From: Ustilago trichophora
Lineage: Eukaryota; Basidiomycota; Ustilaginomycetes; Ustilaginales; Ustilaginaceae
Length of the DNA stretch: 64,000 bases
Direction: 5' to 3'
Assembly: GCA_900323505.1 (NCBI GenBank)
Contig: OOIN01000014.1
Coordinates: 806,001 to 870,000 of the forward strand
Below, in pieces: positions 11,801 to 21,183 of this stretch. Position 1 is the stretch's first letter. Each line of letters begins with the position of its first letter. The position numbers and the translations under genes were made by a program. The notes beneath the pieces were generated by a model. That model made no database searches. It had not been told where the DNA came from and worked only from the letters and a program-made list of their open reading frames with translations.

Positions 11801-12204
11801 TGCATCAACCTCCCCCGCAGCATCCCGCCGGCCTCCGTCGCAGTGGCTCGCTGAATCCCAAACGCTCCTCCTCGTACAACTATCCGCAACACGCCACCCA
11901 ACCCAACCCAGCATTCCCTTCCGCCGCCAACAACAACGGATCCAACTCTGTAGACAAGACTCCTACTGGAAGTCGGAGATGGAGCTCGTTCCACCAGCCG
12001 CACAACAGCTTTTCGCAGTTGCAGAGCCACAGCAGTAATTTTTTGAAGCACGAAACTTCTAATGCGGCATTGGGAGGGAATGGAGGAGGGAGGGATTTGA
12101 GAGGAAGTGCCGTGGATGAAGAGGATGCGGATGAGGATGTGGATGCTATGCTTGGCGGCGCGGTTAGGGGCGGTCATCCAACGGGTGGTTATGCCCAGCT
12201 TTAA
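8863..12204 (+). CDS. EH-like, NPF-motif, proline-rich scaffold protein
   Basis: An intronless frame of 1113 residues. The frame is open further upstream, but only a GTG at 8653 could start it there; the first ATG is at 8863 (another at 8875). Residues about 40-115 read like a divergent EH/EF-hand-like module: SPQEYVVYLSSF, a DGLRYL segment, and a closing FAMLRLVSWAQQG. The middle is disordered, Pro/Ser-rich, and carries several NPF tripeptides (NPFRDG, NPFKQS, NPFRNG, NPFFPP), the classic EH-domain ligand, plus PPLPPR-type SH3 ligands. Near the C-terminus a conserved-looking helical stretch (IREKVSDILRLQ, then DINNFVNKNEWLARKR) precedes an acidic and His/Ser-rich tail. I infer an endocytic or actin-patch adaptor; the exact family is not recognised. 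Confidence 0.7.
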   Translation: MPDGMSQPHAPPLAMASPSRNTSAASSLRAPSAVALLNSRRSYLDESALSPQEYVVYLSSFASIKPAPSGQPGLIDEQDGLRYLREECGMSMADELEILPLFERTPLGLGSGHFFAMLRLVSWAQQGRPASKDLVFTQTKPARIEQPKKIKTPQSASAATFGNVQQITSPGPRSLTAGPAPIVLAPPAKVAPQKPESSTKPILTPVREESSLNLNETAESSQPQFKPPPAVPAKPQMPKLVAPKPKVANPNVPLNLEQLQRKPVPIPPSSSANPFRDGATSATGYVSGSGYAVAVGAASTTPANISTPSDALRGFDPAPNPFKQSKPRIVKPTPVRASSPASNPFRNGTPAMAAQSHFPKVVFDHADDGASSQASSSRSRQQHQADRLGAGSPPLPPRPGDRNPPPLPPRHISPLIQAGLNARSEVRRAQESLPPKTFTVLQSSTAKHGGHSAAKPRLLNGQKAPPEVAAVTSHAKKRSVSGTKSFLGSSSALGLDSRKVGLDGHPLQRRDSQQSTSDLGGRNDTELGTTVRRTSSQLHRGIGGDSEVGAGSSMVSHGILHQQQQRTVPTVAPKPIYAKKAGSAGGEDSSSISKVKATLPSWLKEQEELQREALASGSEPPPPPPIQPTEGGVRGRASRTVVDELTDSAEAMSDEAAAANAASIDRHNPFFPPHRRDEGRSPNPDGDAVAFDDSQVSSNRPLGRSKTTSGTANNRPPPPRRPRAGTGAAVDDLAADDGSTVSSNAHWGHSLESGTYAGFKPNKEPKNSGGLRLVPPSKQAKMLNIANAEQLEQEGIRPASDLRKVSATQDDNNTAIAASENSSGNGPMSPTTPSGNYPSQHQVQPSGLMRRQGSLGSTIREKVSDILRLQDQPPKGQRQVDLLTQDINNFVNKNEWLARKRDSFVRASGGRDRERLIPSSNGEDEEDDDGPHPDTDPHNDEEYHHRRHTSHRSGGGSNRDPFSSPPPTLKSDHHEYNPHMHQPPPQHPAGLRRSGSLNPKRSSSYNYPQHATQPNPAFPSAANNNGSNSVDKTPTGSRRWSSFHQPHNSFSQLQSHSSNFLKHETSNAALGGNGGGRDLRGSAVDEEDADEDVDAMLGGAVRGGHPTGGYAQL

Positions 12205-12647
12205 AGCAAACAAAGCAAGCAAGCTGCGTGCGATGATGGCACCAGCTGCAAAATCCCTTTTCTGCATTCGACCTTTCATCACACTTTAGGAAGCTTTTAA
12301 ATTCTTTAATCCAGATACCTCTTTTGGCAACTTGTTCTAGTCGGCTGCTGTTTGATCCGGTTGTGCGCGTGGCGAGTCACTCATGCAACGAGACGGCATT
12401 TGTTTCGGAAGCATCCATCAGCCCAAATGGCAGTGAAGAGAGGTGCGACATTCTCACGCATGTGGCCAAGGCAATTTTGTGCGGAGAGTAAGTCAGGTTG
12501 AGATTCTCAAAGAAGTTGGCTTTGTGGGGGAAAGTTGGGTTGGGGGTGTCACTGGAAACATGCATGCATGCATTCATATGGGTTGTATGCTGATATTTGA
12601 GATTGGCATGGATTTCGCAATGTTATGATAGAATTGTAAGGAGTTGA
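12205..12647. other. Convergent intergenic spacer
   Basis: A 443-base spacer between the convergent 3' ends of the NPF-motif gene and the small secreted protein gene. No gene or RNA was recognised. Confidence 0.6.
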
Positions 12648-13148
12648 TCAATGGAGATTGCAAATGGAGAGGTCTAGACCGATTCTGTTTGCGGCGATTT
12701 GTGTGTAATCCACACCTTGATGGTCTGAACAGGTAAAAGTAAAGGTGGCACTTCCGACGGTGTATGCGTCTATATCTCTCCTCTTGATGCTTGCATGGCT
12801 GCTTCTCTTTCGATCGTTCTTGTCATCCTTTGAAGTGTATTTTTTATACTCAATATCGTGCTCCTCTTTGGTAACGTCGCAAAGTTTATCAACATAAGTT
12901 GCGTAGCCATGAGGAATCGCATGATTGACAGCATAATCGCATCCGGTGGAACAATACATAGTCTTTAATGCGTGTGGATCTACCTGTCGCAACGCTGCTT
13001 CGGGAGAATCTTCACCTTGGACATGACATTTCAGTATTCTTGCTTTGCCAGCCTTGCGCAAATCCTCCTTGGGCGTGACAACCGCGAGGACCAGTGTAGT
13101 TGCCATGGCAGAAAAGAGAGTGTAAGTGTTGATACGTGTGATCTTCAT
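12648..13148 (-). CDS. Small secreted cysteine-containing protein (candidate effector)
   Basis: A 166-residue protein starting at the ATG at 13148; the frame extends upstream to 13214 only with a TTG. The first 25 or so residues form a plausible signal peptide: a short basic N-terminus (MKITR) then a hydrophobic core (TLFSAMATTLVLAVV). The mature part has six cysteines (contexts LKCH, MYCSTGC, KLCD, FTCSD and SICN), enough for three disulfides. It also has a very basic linker with IKRRD, a possible Kex2-type processing site. No family is recognised. Small, Cys-containing, orphan secreted proteins are typical candidate effectors of smut fungi, but that role is inference. It is alone here rather than in a cluster of similar genes. 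Confidence 0.6.
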   Translation of the reverse strand: MKITRINTYTLFSAMATTLVLAVVTPKEDLRKAGKARILKCHVQGEDSPEAALRQVDPHALKTMYCSTGCDYAVNHAIPHGYATYVDKLCDVTKEEHDIEYKKYTSKDDKNDRKRSSHASIKRRDIDAYTVGSATFTFTCSDHQGVDYTQIAANRIGLDLSICNLH

Positions 13149-13523
13149 CGTGATGGTTATGGTTTTGATCTTGTTTCCAGGGTCGGTCGTTGGTGGATGG
13201 AGGTGTGGGATCAAACGAGAGAAGAGATGCGTGCCCCTTTTATGCTTTCTCTTGGACTCCTGTGGCTTTTCCTGATCGATCCCACAACCTGTCTGGCCCG
13301 CTTTGAAACCAAGAAAAGTCCGCTATTTCATATAGTTACCCACCATGGATGTCACGCCGAATTCGTGTCATGCGATCAAGTGGGAGATTGGTGGGGTCGA
13401 GGCAGTGTCTGCACTCGGAGCAAGCTCACGTCTTCTGATGAGCATACTGAAGCACTAGCAAAAATGAGGTTGTTGCCAAGATGTCTAAAAGTGGGCTTTC
13501 GTCTGGATCCAAACCGAGCGCGG
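13149..13523. other. Intergenic spacer, secreted-protein promoter side
   Basis: A 375-base stretch between the start of the small secreted protein and the stop of the WBP11-like gene. It should contain the promoter of the former. No gene is seen. Confidence 0.55.
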
Positions 13524-14876
13524 CTAGAGCAGATCGCCAATCTCGTTGAGAAACTGATCGTACTCTTTCTTGCTGCTATTGCTACCAGCATTATCACCAC
13601 ACTGTTCTGGCGTGCCACCAACACCTTTTGCAGGGAGATGAGCTTGCAACGACTTGAGCAAGTCCGGCCTATCCTTGTAGGATGCTGAAGAGGGGCTCGA
13701 CATGTCTTCCGAGATAGGGGCTGCGTCGATCTTTCCTGGCAAGCCGCGTTTCATCCTCGCTTTCTCTTCCTGTTGCTTCTTGCGGATGGCTGCTGGAATA
13801 AAGGCAGTGGACTCTTTCTTCAAGTCGCGCAACTGCGGCTCGGCCGAAATCACGACGCCGTCAGGTATCGATGGAGGTGGGCCAGGTGGCCTAGGCGGCC
13901 CGGATGCCTGTGTGGAAGGATGTGATGACGGTGTTGGGTTGGCTGTTGCAAAGGCAGGTGACGGGCGTGCGGGGAATCCGGCGGGCGGTCGAGGTGGCAA
14001 GCTAGCTGGACTGTGGATTGGTCTTGCACTTCCGCCATGAATTTGTGGTCCTCTTCCGCCTGAATAGTGTGGTGAACCTGCGCCACGCCCTCTTGCCCCT
14101 CTGCTGCTGCCTTGTCCTCTTCCTCTGTGCGAGCCTGCATTGTCTCGCCCTCGTTGGGCGATACTGCTGACCGATGCTGAGCCCTTCTGATGGTCGGGAA
14201 GGAGTCTGATCGGCGGTGGCCCAGCCGGCATGATAATATCTTTGAGATCTTCATCCACGCTCGAGTCATCGCTGTCGTCTTGCGAGCCACTTTGAAACTC
14301 TTCTGTCTCTTCGGGAAGCGGAGGTGGTTTCGCAACATCTAACAGACCTTCAGCAACGAGCTGTGAATGCGGCTTTTCCAGATAGGGCATACCTGGAGGA
14401 GGTGCACCATAAGGATTAAAGACACTATCGTAGTAGATGCTCCATCGGGGATCCCTGGATGCTCTCTGTGACTCTGGGCGTTGGCCTCCTGAGGCAGCTG
14501 AACGGAGCTGAGCTGGAGCCTGATTTGAGGAAGAAGAAGAAGGATCGGCTCTGTCCTTAGTGGCGGAAGAGCTAGCTGCGCCGTCTTCATAGCCGCGGAC
14601 GAAGTTGCGCTGATCAGGATGCTTGCGAATGTACTCTTCCTTGATACTTTTGATCTTGGCGAGTTCGGCCTGAAGGCGCTTGAGCTCCTCGAGATCGTCT
14701 GGGTCTAGCGTGCTCTGTCTGGCCTCGAGTCGTTGAATGTGTCGCTCGAGTGCGGTGGTGTCCTGCCGCAATGTACGCGCTTCTTGTGCCTGTTCTTTGC
14801 GTTCACGATTGCGCTTGGCTTGGCGCTTGATGGCGGCTTTGCGTGCGGCCTGCACCGGATCAGCTGTTTTGGCCAT
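13524..14876 (-). CDS. WBP11: WBP11-like splicing factor
   Basis: A 450-residue protein starting at MAKTADPVQAARKAAIKRQ (ATG at 14876); the longer frame to 14945 opens with TTG. The N-terminal 90 residues are the basic, coiled-coil Wbp11 domain: an Ala/Lys/Arg-rich start, then TLDPDDLEELKRLQAELAKI, ending near EEYIRKHPDQ. After a Ser-rich linker there is a conserved-looking YYDSVFNPYGAPPPGMPYL segment, an acidic patch and MPAGPPP. The centre and tail are Gly/Arg- and Pro-rich (RGRG, PPRPPGPPPS). In animals WBP11 is a nuclear protein that binds WW domains and PP1 and acts in pre-mRNA splicing; this should be its fungal counterpart. The poly-Pro stretches would bind WW or SH3 domains. Confidence 0.82.
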   Translation of the reverse strand: MAKTADPVQAARKAAIKRQAKRNRERKEQAQEARTLRQDTTALERHIQRLEARQSTLDPDDLEELKRLQAELAKIKSIKEEYIRKHPDQRNFVRGYEDGAASSSATKDRADPSSSSSNQAPAQLRSAASGGQRPESQRASRDPRWSIYYDSVFNPYGAPPPGMPYLEKPHSQLVAEGLLDVAKPPPLPEETEEFQSGSQDDSDDSSVDEDLKDIIMPAGPPPIRLLPDHQKGSASVSSIAQRGRDNAGSHRGRGQGSSRGARGRGAGSPHYSGGRGPQIHGGSARPIHSPASLPPRPPAGFPARPSPAFATANPTPSSHPSTQASGPPRPPGPPPSIPDGVVISAEPQLRDLKKESTAFIPAAIRKKQQEEKARMKRGLPGKIDAAPISEDMSSPSSASYKDRPDLLKSLQAHLPAKGVGGTPEQCGDNAGSNSSKKEYDQFLNEIGDLL

Positions 14877-15038
14877 GTTGCGGGGATTTGGCTGTTGCGA
14901 TGGAGAGTCTAGATGGAAAAGCGAAGCCTCGAATGACAAGGTCAAACAGAGCTCAAGCAGCTAGGGAGGCATCACACTGTGTTGGAATTTCTACGCTTTA
15001 TTTCAGGTCCACAATCTCAATGGAAAAATACGGGCAAT

Positions 15039-15947
15039 TTACTCCACACCGATTTCCGAGAAAAGGTCGAGGAAGCGAGACTTGACCTGTTGGGTTGGGT
15101 CGACATGCTCTTCGTGGTGTGTTGCTTTGCCCCATGCTTGAAGCCATTTGAGGTATGCTTTTCGAAACTTGCCCACGATTTTGGGGGAAGAGTCTGCGCA
15201 GACGGTCTCGACGACGGTAAAGAGGTCATAAGATGCAGCAGCGGGTGTGTTGAGGCGGCGTTGAAGAAGACTGGAGAGGAGAAGGACATAGATTCCACAA
15301 TCGCTGCCATTTTCTTGCTGTTGGAGGCAATCAACTTTCATGGGCACAGGAGGAGCTCCTCTGCGACCGTTTTCAGGCTGGATGAGTTTGAGGATGCTGG
15401 AATGGACGGCGTTGACAGCAGTGCGGTTGCAGTCGCCGAGCGAGTCGAGATGGAAGCCAAAGCCGGTAGCTGCATCGACGAGCAAGAGACTCCAGTGACT
15501 GCCGGCAGATGCGTGTCCTGGACTCGAGGGACTGTAGCGATCGCTGATGGGGAGAATCAAGAAGCGCTCGTCTGGTCTTGGCACTACAGAAGAAGCATTG
15601 GTTGCGGCGGCAGTATCCAGTGTGACGAGAACCTCTACGACGGAAGGGGGGAACATCTTGACGCTCGAAGTGAAGCCAGAATGGTCGAGCTGTCCAGCGA
15701 GCGCATCGAGCCATTCGGCATGGAAGGCTAGCACATTATCGCCGAGCCACTCGTCATGCTTTAGAGTCTGCGAAAAACAACAAAAAAAAAAAGAAAGAAG
15801 AACAAGTATCGCGATCAGAAAAGTTGCTCAAACAAAGGTTGTTACCAATGAGCTTCTCAAACTCGCCTCGAGGTCGGATTTGTGGAGGCAAGCTTGGTTT
15901 GTCGAGACGACGATAGGATCCGAGTCATGTTGGCCGAGGCCAAACAT
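15039..15947 (-). CDS. SENP8: NEDD8-specific protease (NEDP1/SENP8-like, C48 family), two exons
   Basis: I read two exons: 15947-15846 and 15767-15039, joined across a 78-nt intron (GTAACA...CGCAG), giving 276 residues. The joined N-terminus MFGLGQHDSDPIVV...SL plus LKHDEWLGDN matches the start of NEDP1/SENP8, where a WLND-type motif contacts the modifier. Cysteine-protease residues are all present: His125 (in SHWSLLLVD), Asp142 (in FHLDSLG), Gln185 and Cys191 (in QENGSDCGIY). The enzyme removes NEDD8 from cullins and other targets and may process the NEDD8 precursor. The length fits the small, single-domain SENP8 class better than Ulp1 or Ulp2. Without the intron the frame would open only at a GTG (15734) and lose the conserved WL motif. 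It is divergent from the LAM-type gene across about 1 kb. Confidence 0.88.
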
Positions 15948-16988
15948 TCTTGCTCAAGTGAAACGATGGCAGCCAGCGTCTATGAAGAATGTGAGGGAGG
16001 GGAGGATGATGGTAAAGACACGAAAAGCGTCTTTCTCGACACGAGATCAAGCAATCATCTTTTTGCTGGTCCAAGTGTATCATGAAGACGAGAGGGAAGG
16101 AGAGACAGTGATGACACGCAAAGGTACGGCAGTGATGAAGGACCAGGGCGGAGGAGTGTGGCAGAATCACGTTATGCGTTGCTGCCAAGCAGGCTGTGCT
16201 GGATTGAAGCAAGGAAGCAAAGGATAACAGAGCACAATGGATGGCGTGCCATGCGCTTTGCTTTTGCCGACCATGACACTTTGCAAACGTCACCAGGAGA
16301 ATGCGCAAAGGGAGCGAGCGAGCTTTATTTGATTGGAGCCGTGAAGCGTGATGCTCTTATTGGGACTTGTCCGAACTTGAGCTGTTTTCAATAGAAAGAT
16401 GTTAGATTCTTCATGTGAAGTGTGCAAAAGGGACGTGCGTCAACTACGTGACGATACACACTGTACACAGTACTGCACAGTAACTTACAGGCGTGTAGGA
16501 CTCGCTCCACATCCGAGCTCCGATGGAGCACAGCGAGAAAGAGAGACTGTAAGAGTCGGACGAGCGCTGATGTGTTGGATCGTGCGGCTGTCAACTGCAC
16601 AGAGTGCGGTACTGCCGCTGAATCTGAATTTTGTGATTCATTCTCAATCCCAAACTCGACTTGCTCCTGAATCCTGAATCGCACAACTCCTGAGACCCGC
16701 TTGTGCCTTTCCAGATCACCTCATCTCTACAACCCCACCATCACCACCATCATCACCATCGCCACCATCATCATCAACGCCGTTCCTTTACAACATCTCG
16801 TCATCAGGTCTTTCTCTACCTTGCACTCAAGCCAATGGTCACTGTCGAGCTACAATAGCAACTGCCAAAAAACGGCTCGTCCAGGAGCAAACAACGCCGT
16901 TGACATCAATCAACCACCCACCTACACATCGCGGCCTCGAATTGCCTGGTTCTGTCCTGTGATTCCCTCCCACTAGAGCTAAGCACGC
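15948..16988. other. Divergent promoter region, about 1 kb
   Basis: Lies between the divergent deneddylase and LAM-type genes. A GTAC-rich motif cluster sits at 16461-16490 (CTGTACACAGTACTGCACAG). From 16690 the DNA is rich in CAT/CAC triplets, typical of a 5' leader here. No gene is supported. Confidence 0.55.
16461..16480. repeat. GTAC-type motif cluster
   Basis: CTGTACACAGTACTGCACAG is an imperfect version of the GTACAGTACTGTAC palindrome found elsewhere in this window (26323, 46968, 47614, 51191, 51854). Confidence 0.6.
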
Positions 16989-19900
16989 ATGTCTTCATTC
17001 AAAAACATCTTTCGTAACATCAACAAGGACAACTCGGCCCAGTCTCCGTCTGACCACAAGCGTTCCAAATCCATTTCGGCTGCTTCATCCTCTAGCTCGG
17101 CGCAGCCATCGGACGACCCCTACACTTTTGGCAGCACCTCTGTCCGCACCAACGTCTCAGTACCCGTATCTCCCTTTTCAACCCCAACCAACTTGCCTGC
17201 CATCGACGTTACCGATCTCTCCAACCTAGACAGACGCCCTCAGAGTCCAACAGAGTCCAACGTCTCCACCCTCAGGGCCGCCGACAATCGTACCGACAAT
17301 TCCTCTTTCCATTCCAATTCGGTCCGCTTCAACCCCCAAACCCATCGTTCCATGGCCAGACCATCTTCCAGCAGCCACGCTCAAGCCCGCAGTGAGCCTG
17401 GCGGCGCTCTCGGCAGCGGCGGCGGCAAAGCTTCCCGCCGTGGTTCAAGGGTCGCTCCTAGCGATGACGGCCATGGCAAGTCGGAGCCACTCAACCGTCA
17501 CGAGCTCATGAGAAGAGCCATGGCTACCGCACACGATTACGACGACCACACCGATGGCGACGACAGCGGTAGCGTCTTTGATGATGACCACGACCATCTT
17601 TCCAACTCGCATCACTCTCACAACATCCACCCCACCCAACTCGCATCTCATCAGCCTCATCCCAACAACTCAACCCCCGTCATCGTAAGGCAGCCTCCAT
17701 CTTTCGATCGTCCCGGCGATGGCAGTCTTTCCATCGACGCCTTTGGCAACGGTTCATCTCACGTCGTCAGTGCCACAAACGGCACAGCACCCGCTGGTGC
17801 TCAGCGCGCGTCCAACGGTGCTCGAACATCGTCATTCACTAATCCTCCCACCTCTTCGGCAAAGCATCCTTCTAGCGGTCCTCTCCCAGCCTCACCCTCA
17901 CTTACCGCTTCCTCCACCATGCCTACTCTGGTCACACCTGCACCAGTTCGCGCCGAACTGCCCCGCTCCGACTCACTCGAGGAACTTATCAACGAAGGCA
18001 ACGTTTACGCTCCCATGCAGCGCCCCCAATCTTCCTTGGCCGCTTCCTCGGATTCTTCCAGAGGCCTCCCACAACGTGCTAGCACCTTGATGGAGCCTGC
18101 CACCTCGCCCAACCGCAACTCGAACCAGGGCATGGCCAAAAGCGCCTCCAGTGGCGCGCTGCTCAGGCCCTCCGAGATCCCTAGCGTCGCAGACGGCAGC
18201 CCTCGTCGCCCCTCTGATACAGGCTCATCCAACGGTCTCGCTCCCGGTCCCTTTGCACGTCTGCGCAAGAACAGCGACAGCAGCACCATCAGCAAAGCGA
18301 GCAAGGGCAAGAAGGGCGGTCCTTCCGCCGGTATTGCCGGTGCATTGGCTGCCAGCGGTATTGCCGGAATGGGCGTCGGCCATGCTGGCGTGCTGCAGCA
18401 CACTCAAGCTGCTCTCGCCGAGACCGAATCTGCTTCGGCCAAGAAAAAGAAGGAGACCAAGAAGGCTGCTGGTACCGGCCTGGGCGAGGATGGTGCAGCA
18501 GGTCATGTATCGGGCTTTGGCGGCGGAATCTACCGCGATCCCTCCACAGGCAGCGTCATTGAAAAGGACTCGGAAGGCAACCAATTCAACGCCCATCGTC
18601 CGCACCGAGATCGCAGCGCAAGCAGCTTCATGTCCTATGACGGCTCGGTCACCAGCGATCGATCTTCAGTCAGTGGTCTCGGCGCAGCGGCCGGATTCGG
18701 TGCTGCCTCGGCTGCTCTACTGTCCTCGATCGGAGGTGTTCCAGGAATGCCCATAACTTCGCCGCTTTTGACCCCAGATGGAATTCATGCTATCGGCGGC
18801 GGAGGCCTTGTCCCACCCGAAGCAGGTGGAGCAGGCGGTGGAGGTGACCACATCGATGGCGAGACAACCTGGCCCGAAGACATGGGCCCACAGATCACCG
18901 GCTTCGCTGTCGCCAGCTCCAAGAGAAACCACGAGTTCCACCAGCTCTTTCCCCAGGTGCCCGAAGATGACTATCTCATTGAAGACTATGGTTGCGCTCT
19001 GGTCCGCGAGATTCTCATCCAGGGAAGGCTCTACATCTCGGAAAACCACCTCTGCTTTAAAGCCAACATCTTTGGCTGGGTCACCAACGTAGTTCTCCCC
19101 TTTTCCGAGATCATCTCGATCGAAAAGCGAATGACGGCGTTTGTCATTCCCAACGCCATCCAGATCTCGACGCTGCAGTCCAAGCATAATTTCACGTCGT
19201 TCCTCTCCCGTGACGCGACCTACGATCTTACGGTGAATATCTGGAAGCTGTCGCATCCCGGTGTGCCTATTGCGGCAGCTGATCAGGCAGATCTGTCGGA
19301 CGAATATTCGGAGATCGAGGATGATGCTGACGACTCGGCAGCCGTAGCAGCTGGCGGAACGGCTGGAGGCGATGGGAAGAGCGGCGACGGCGAGCAGCAG
19401 ACTAAAGAGGGAGGCGAGTCTAAGCCGTCCAAGCGCGCCAGGTTGAAGCGCAAGCTCAAAGGTACCAAAACAGGCGTACGCGACGAGAACCTCGCAGCGG
19501 TTGCAGCTGCAGCCGCAAGATCTGGCACGCCGCTCATCCCGCAGAGTCGCTCTCCCGCCCCTGGTGGCAAGCGTGTTGCACACCGCAAGACCACCTGTCC
19601 ATGCGAAGAGAAGAAAGAGCACTTTACCTCTGTCGTCCTCGACACGACCTATCCCGCTGTCCCCGAAAAAATTTACAACCTCCTCTTCACCTCGACCTTC
19701 ATGAAGGAATTTTGGACCGACGATCAGAAGCTGATGGATTTGCAAATTTCGGAATGGAGTCCCTCCTCTGACAACCGCAATCTTCTCTCCCGCAACATTT
19801 CGTACATCAAGCCGCTTGCTGGTGGATTCGGGCCGAAGCAGACAAAGTGCTTGCTGACCGACGAAAACCTGCATGTCGACTTTGACAACTACGTCGTCAC

Positions 19901-20981
19901 CTTGACGACCACTCGCACGCCGGACGTGCCGAGCGGTGGAAGCTTCACCATCAAAACCAAGACGTGTATCACGTGGGAAGGGACGGGCAATGTTTCACGC
20001 GTCTATGTGACGTGTCAGGTGGAATGGTCGGGACGTAGCATGTTGAAGAGTATCATTGACAAAGCGTCGTTGGACGGGCAGAAGCAGTACTATAAGGAAC
20101 TGGATGAGGCAGTGAGAAAGTATTTGACAGATCATACGAGTGAGTTTAAGGAGGAAGGGGATGATGCGGCGGCAGTGGAGGAGATTGCGAGGGCTGCTAC
20201 GCCAGGGCCGAATAGTAGGAAGGGGGCAGCAGCTGCAGGTGAGCGGTCTGCTAGTGGAAGTGCAGGTGGGGTTGGCTCTGCTGCAGGTGGTTCAGGTGGT
20301 AGTGGAGGTGCAAGTGGCACAAGCGCTGCAGGAAGCGGCGGGATGATGGACCGGGCCATGGACGCATTCGGTATGGTCGGCGGCCTCCTTGGAGGAGCCT
20401 TCGAGATGATCGGCCTTCAAGATGTCAGCCTCAAAACCCTCACATTCGGCTCCATCATCTTTATTCTGCTCCTCTCCAACATTTACACCTGGCGCAAAGC
20501 CTCCCCCACCCTCACTTCATCCCACGACATGGTGGAGCACCTCGACAAGATGCAAGCGACCGACACCAATCGCGGTTACTTTAGCGACGAGGGCTATTAT
20601 GGGCCCATGTCACCTCGGGGCAGCCGCAAGGTGGGCGGATGGCCGCCCGTCACGGAGCGAATCTTCGCGCCCAACGTCTACATCACCCCACCGGGAGGGA
20701 ACGATGCCGCTACGCCAGACGCCATCGCAAGGACGGTAGCTGAGGTATTGGATAAGCTGTACGAGCAGAATCTGGAGCGGTACAGGTCGTCGACTGCTGC
20801 TTCTGCAAGTGCGGCGGATGATTCAGAGTCGATCAAGAGGTTGCTGGCGGAAGCGGAGGCGCATATCGATCGGCTCGAAAGGCGGATCAGGGCTGCGAAC
20901 CAGGACTTGGCGGGCGAGGAGGGCCAGGGAAATGAGAAAGGGAAGCGAAAGTTGAGCAAGTCAGGGAAGGCGGAGCTCTGA
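16989..20981 (+). CDS. GRAM-VASt domain sterol transfer protein (LAM/Ltc type)
   Basis: An intronless 1330-residue protein. Residues 1-640 are disordered, Ser/Ala/Gly-rich. A GRAM domain follows at about 643-755 (NHEFHQLFPQVPEDDYLIEDYGCAL...). An acidic then basic linker leads through TTCPCEEKKEHF into a VASt (StART-like) domain at about 876-1045, containing FTSTFMKEFWTDDQKLMD and WSGRSMLKSIID. A single transmembrane helix lies at about 1150-1170 (TFGSIIFILLLSNIYTW), followed by a tail with a coiled coil near 1275-1310. This architecture defines LAM/Ltc proteins, which are ER-anchored at membrane contact sites and carry sterol between the plasma membrane and ER. Only one VASt domain and no BAR-PH N-terminus are present, so it is closer to Lam5/6 and animal GRAMD1 than to Lam1/3 or Lam2/4. 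The ATG at 16989 is first in frame. Confidence 0.9.
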   Translation: MSSFKNIFRNINKDNSAQSPSDHKRSKSISAASSSSSAQPSDDPYTFGSTSVRTNVSVPVSPFSTPTNLPAIDVTDLSNLDRRPQSPTESNVSTLRAADNRTDNSSFHSNSVRFNPQTHRSMARPSSSSHAQARSEPGGALGSGGGKASRRGSRVAPSDDGHGKSEPLNRHELMRRAMATAHDYDDHTDGDDSGSVFDDDHDHLSNSHHSHNIHPTQLASHQPHPNNSTPVIVRQPPSFDRPGDGSLSIDAFGNGSSHVVSATNGTAPAGAQRASNGARTSSFTNPPTSSAKHPSSGPLPASPSLTASSTMPTLVTPAPVRAELPRSDSLEELINEGNVYAPMQRPQSSLAASSDSSRGLPQRASTLMEPATSPNRNSNQGMAKSASSGALLRPSEIPSVADGSPRRPSDTGSSNGLAPGPFARLRKNSDSSTISKASKGKKGGPSAGIAGALAASGIAGMGVGHAGVLQHTQAALAETESASAKKKKETKKAAGTGLGEDGAAGHVSGFGGGIYRDPSTGSVIEKDSEGNQFNAHRPHRDRSASSFMSYDGSVTSDRSSVSGLGAAAGFGAASAALLSSIGGVPGMPITSPLLTPDGIHAIGGGGLVPPEAGGAGGGGDHIDGETTWPEDMGPQITGFAVASSKRNHEFHQLFPQVPEDDYLIEDYGCALVREILIQGRLYISENHLCFKANIFGWVTNVVLPFSEIISIEKRMTAFVIPNAIQISTLQSKHNFTSFLSRDATYDLTVNIWKLSHPGVPIAAADQADLSDEYSEIEDDADDSAAVAAGGTAGGDGKSGDGEQQTKEGGESKPSKRARLKRKLKGTKTGVRDENLAAVAAAAARSGTPLIPQSRSPAPGGKRVAHRKTTCPCEEKKEHFTSVVLDTTYPAVPEKIYNLLFTSTFMKEFWTDDQKLMDLQISEWSPSSDNRNLLSRNISYIKPLAGGFGPKQTKCLLTDENLHVDFDNYVVTLTTTRTPDVPSGGSFTIKTKTCITWEGTGNVSRVYVTCQVEWSGRSMLKSIIDKASLDGQKQYYKELDEAVRKYLTDHTSEFKEEGDDAAAVEEIARAATPGPNSRKGAAAAGERSASGSAGGVGSAAGGSGGSGGASGTSAAGSGGMMDRAMDAFGMVGGLLGGAFEMIGLQDVSLKTLTFGSIIFILLLSNIYTWRKASPTLTSSHDMVEHLDKMQATDTNRGYFSDEGYYGPMSPRGSRKVGGWPPVTERIFAPNVYITPPGGNDAATPDAIARTVAEVLDKLYEQNLERYRSSTAASASAADDSESIKRLLAEAEAHIDRLERRIRAANQDLAGEEGQGNEKGKRKLSKSGKAEL

Positions 20982-21183
20982 GCCAGCTTCGTCTGGCAAT
21001 TCGATCATAACAGTTTTTTTTTATCACTCTGTGTGTTGCATTTGTGAAGATCGAGTCTGTTCTGCTCGAGATTAAAGAGTTTGTCGGGATGCGATGTTTG
21101 TATTTGAGTAAAGTTCAGGAGATACAAGACCGTGTTATACGTTGGCATACTGCGCCGTAAAAGCGTGCAACTGCAGAATCTTG

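Noticed and set aside
18717..19874. 385-codon open frame antisense to the GRAM-VASt gene
   Set aside because: It overlaps the conserved GRAM and VASt domains on the other strand and has no recognisable features.
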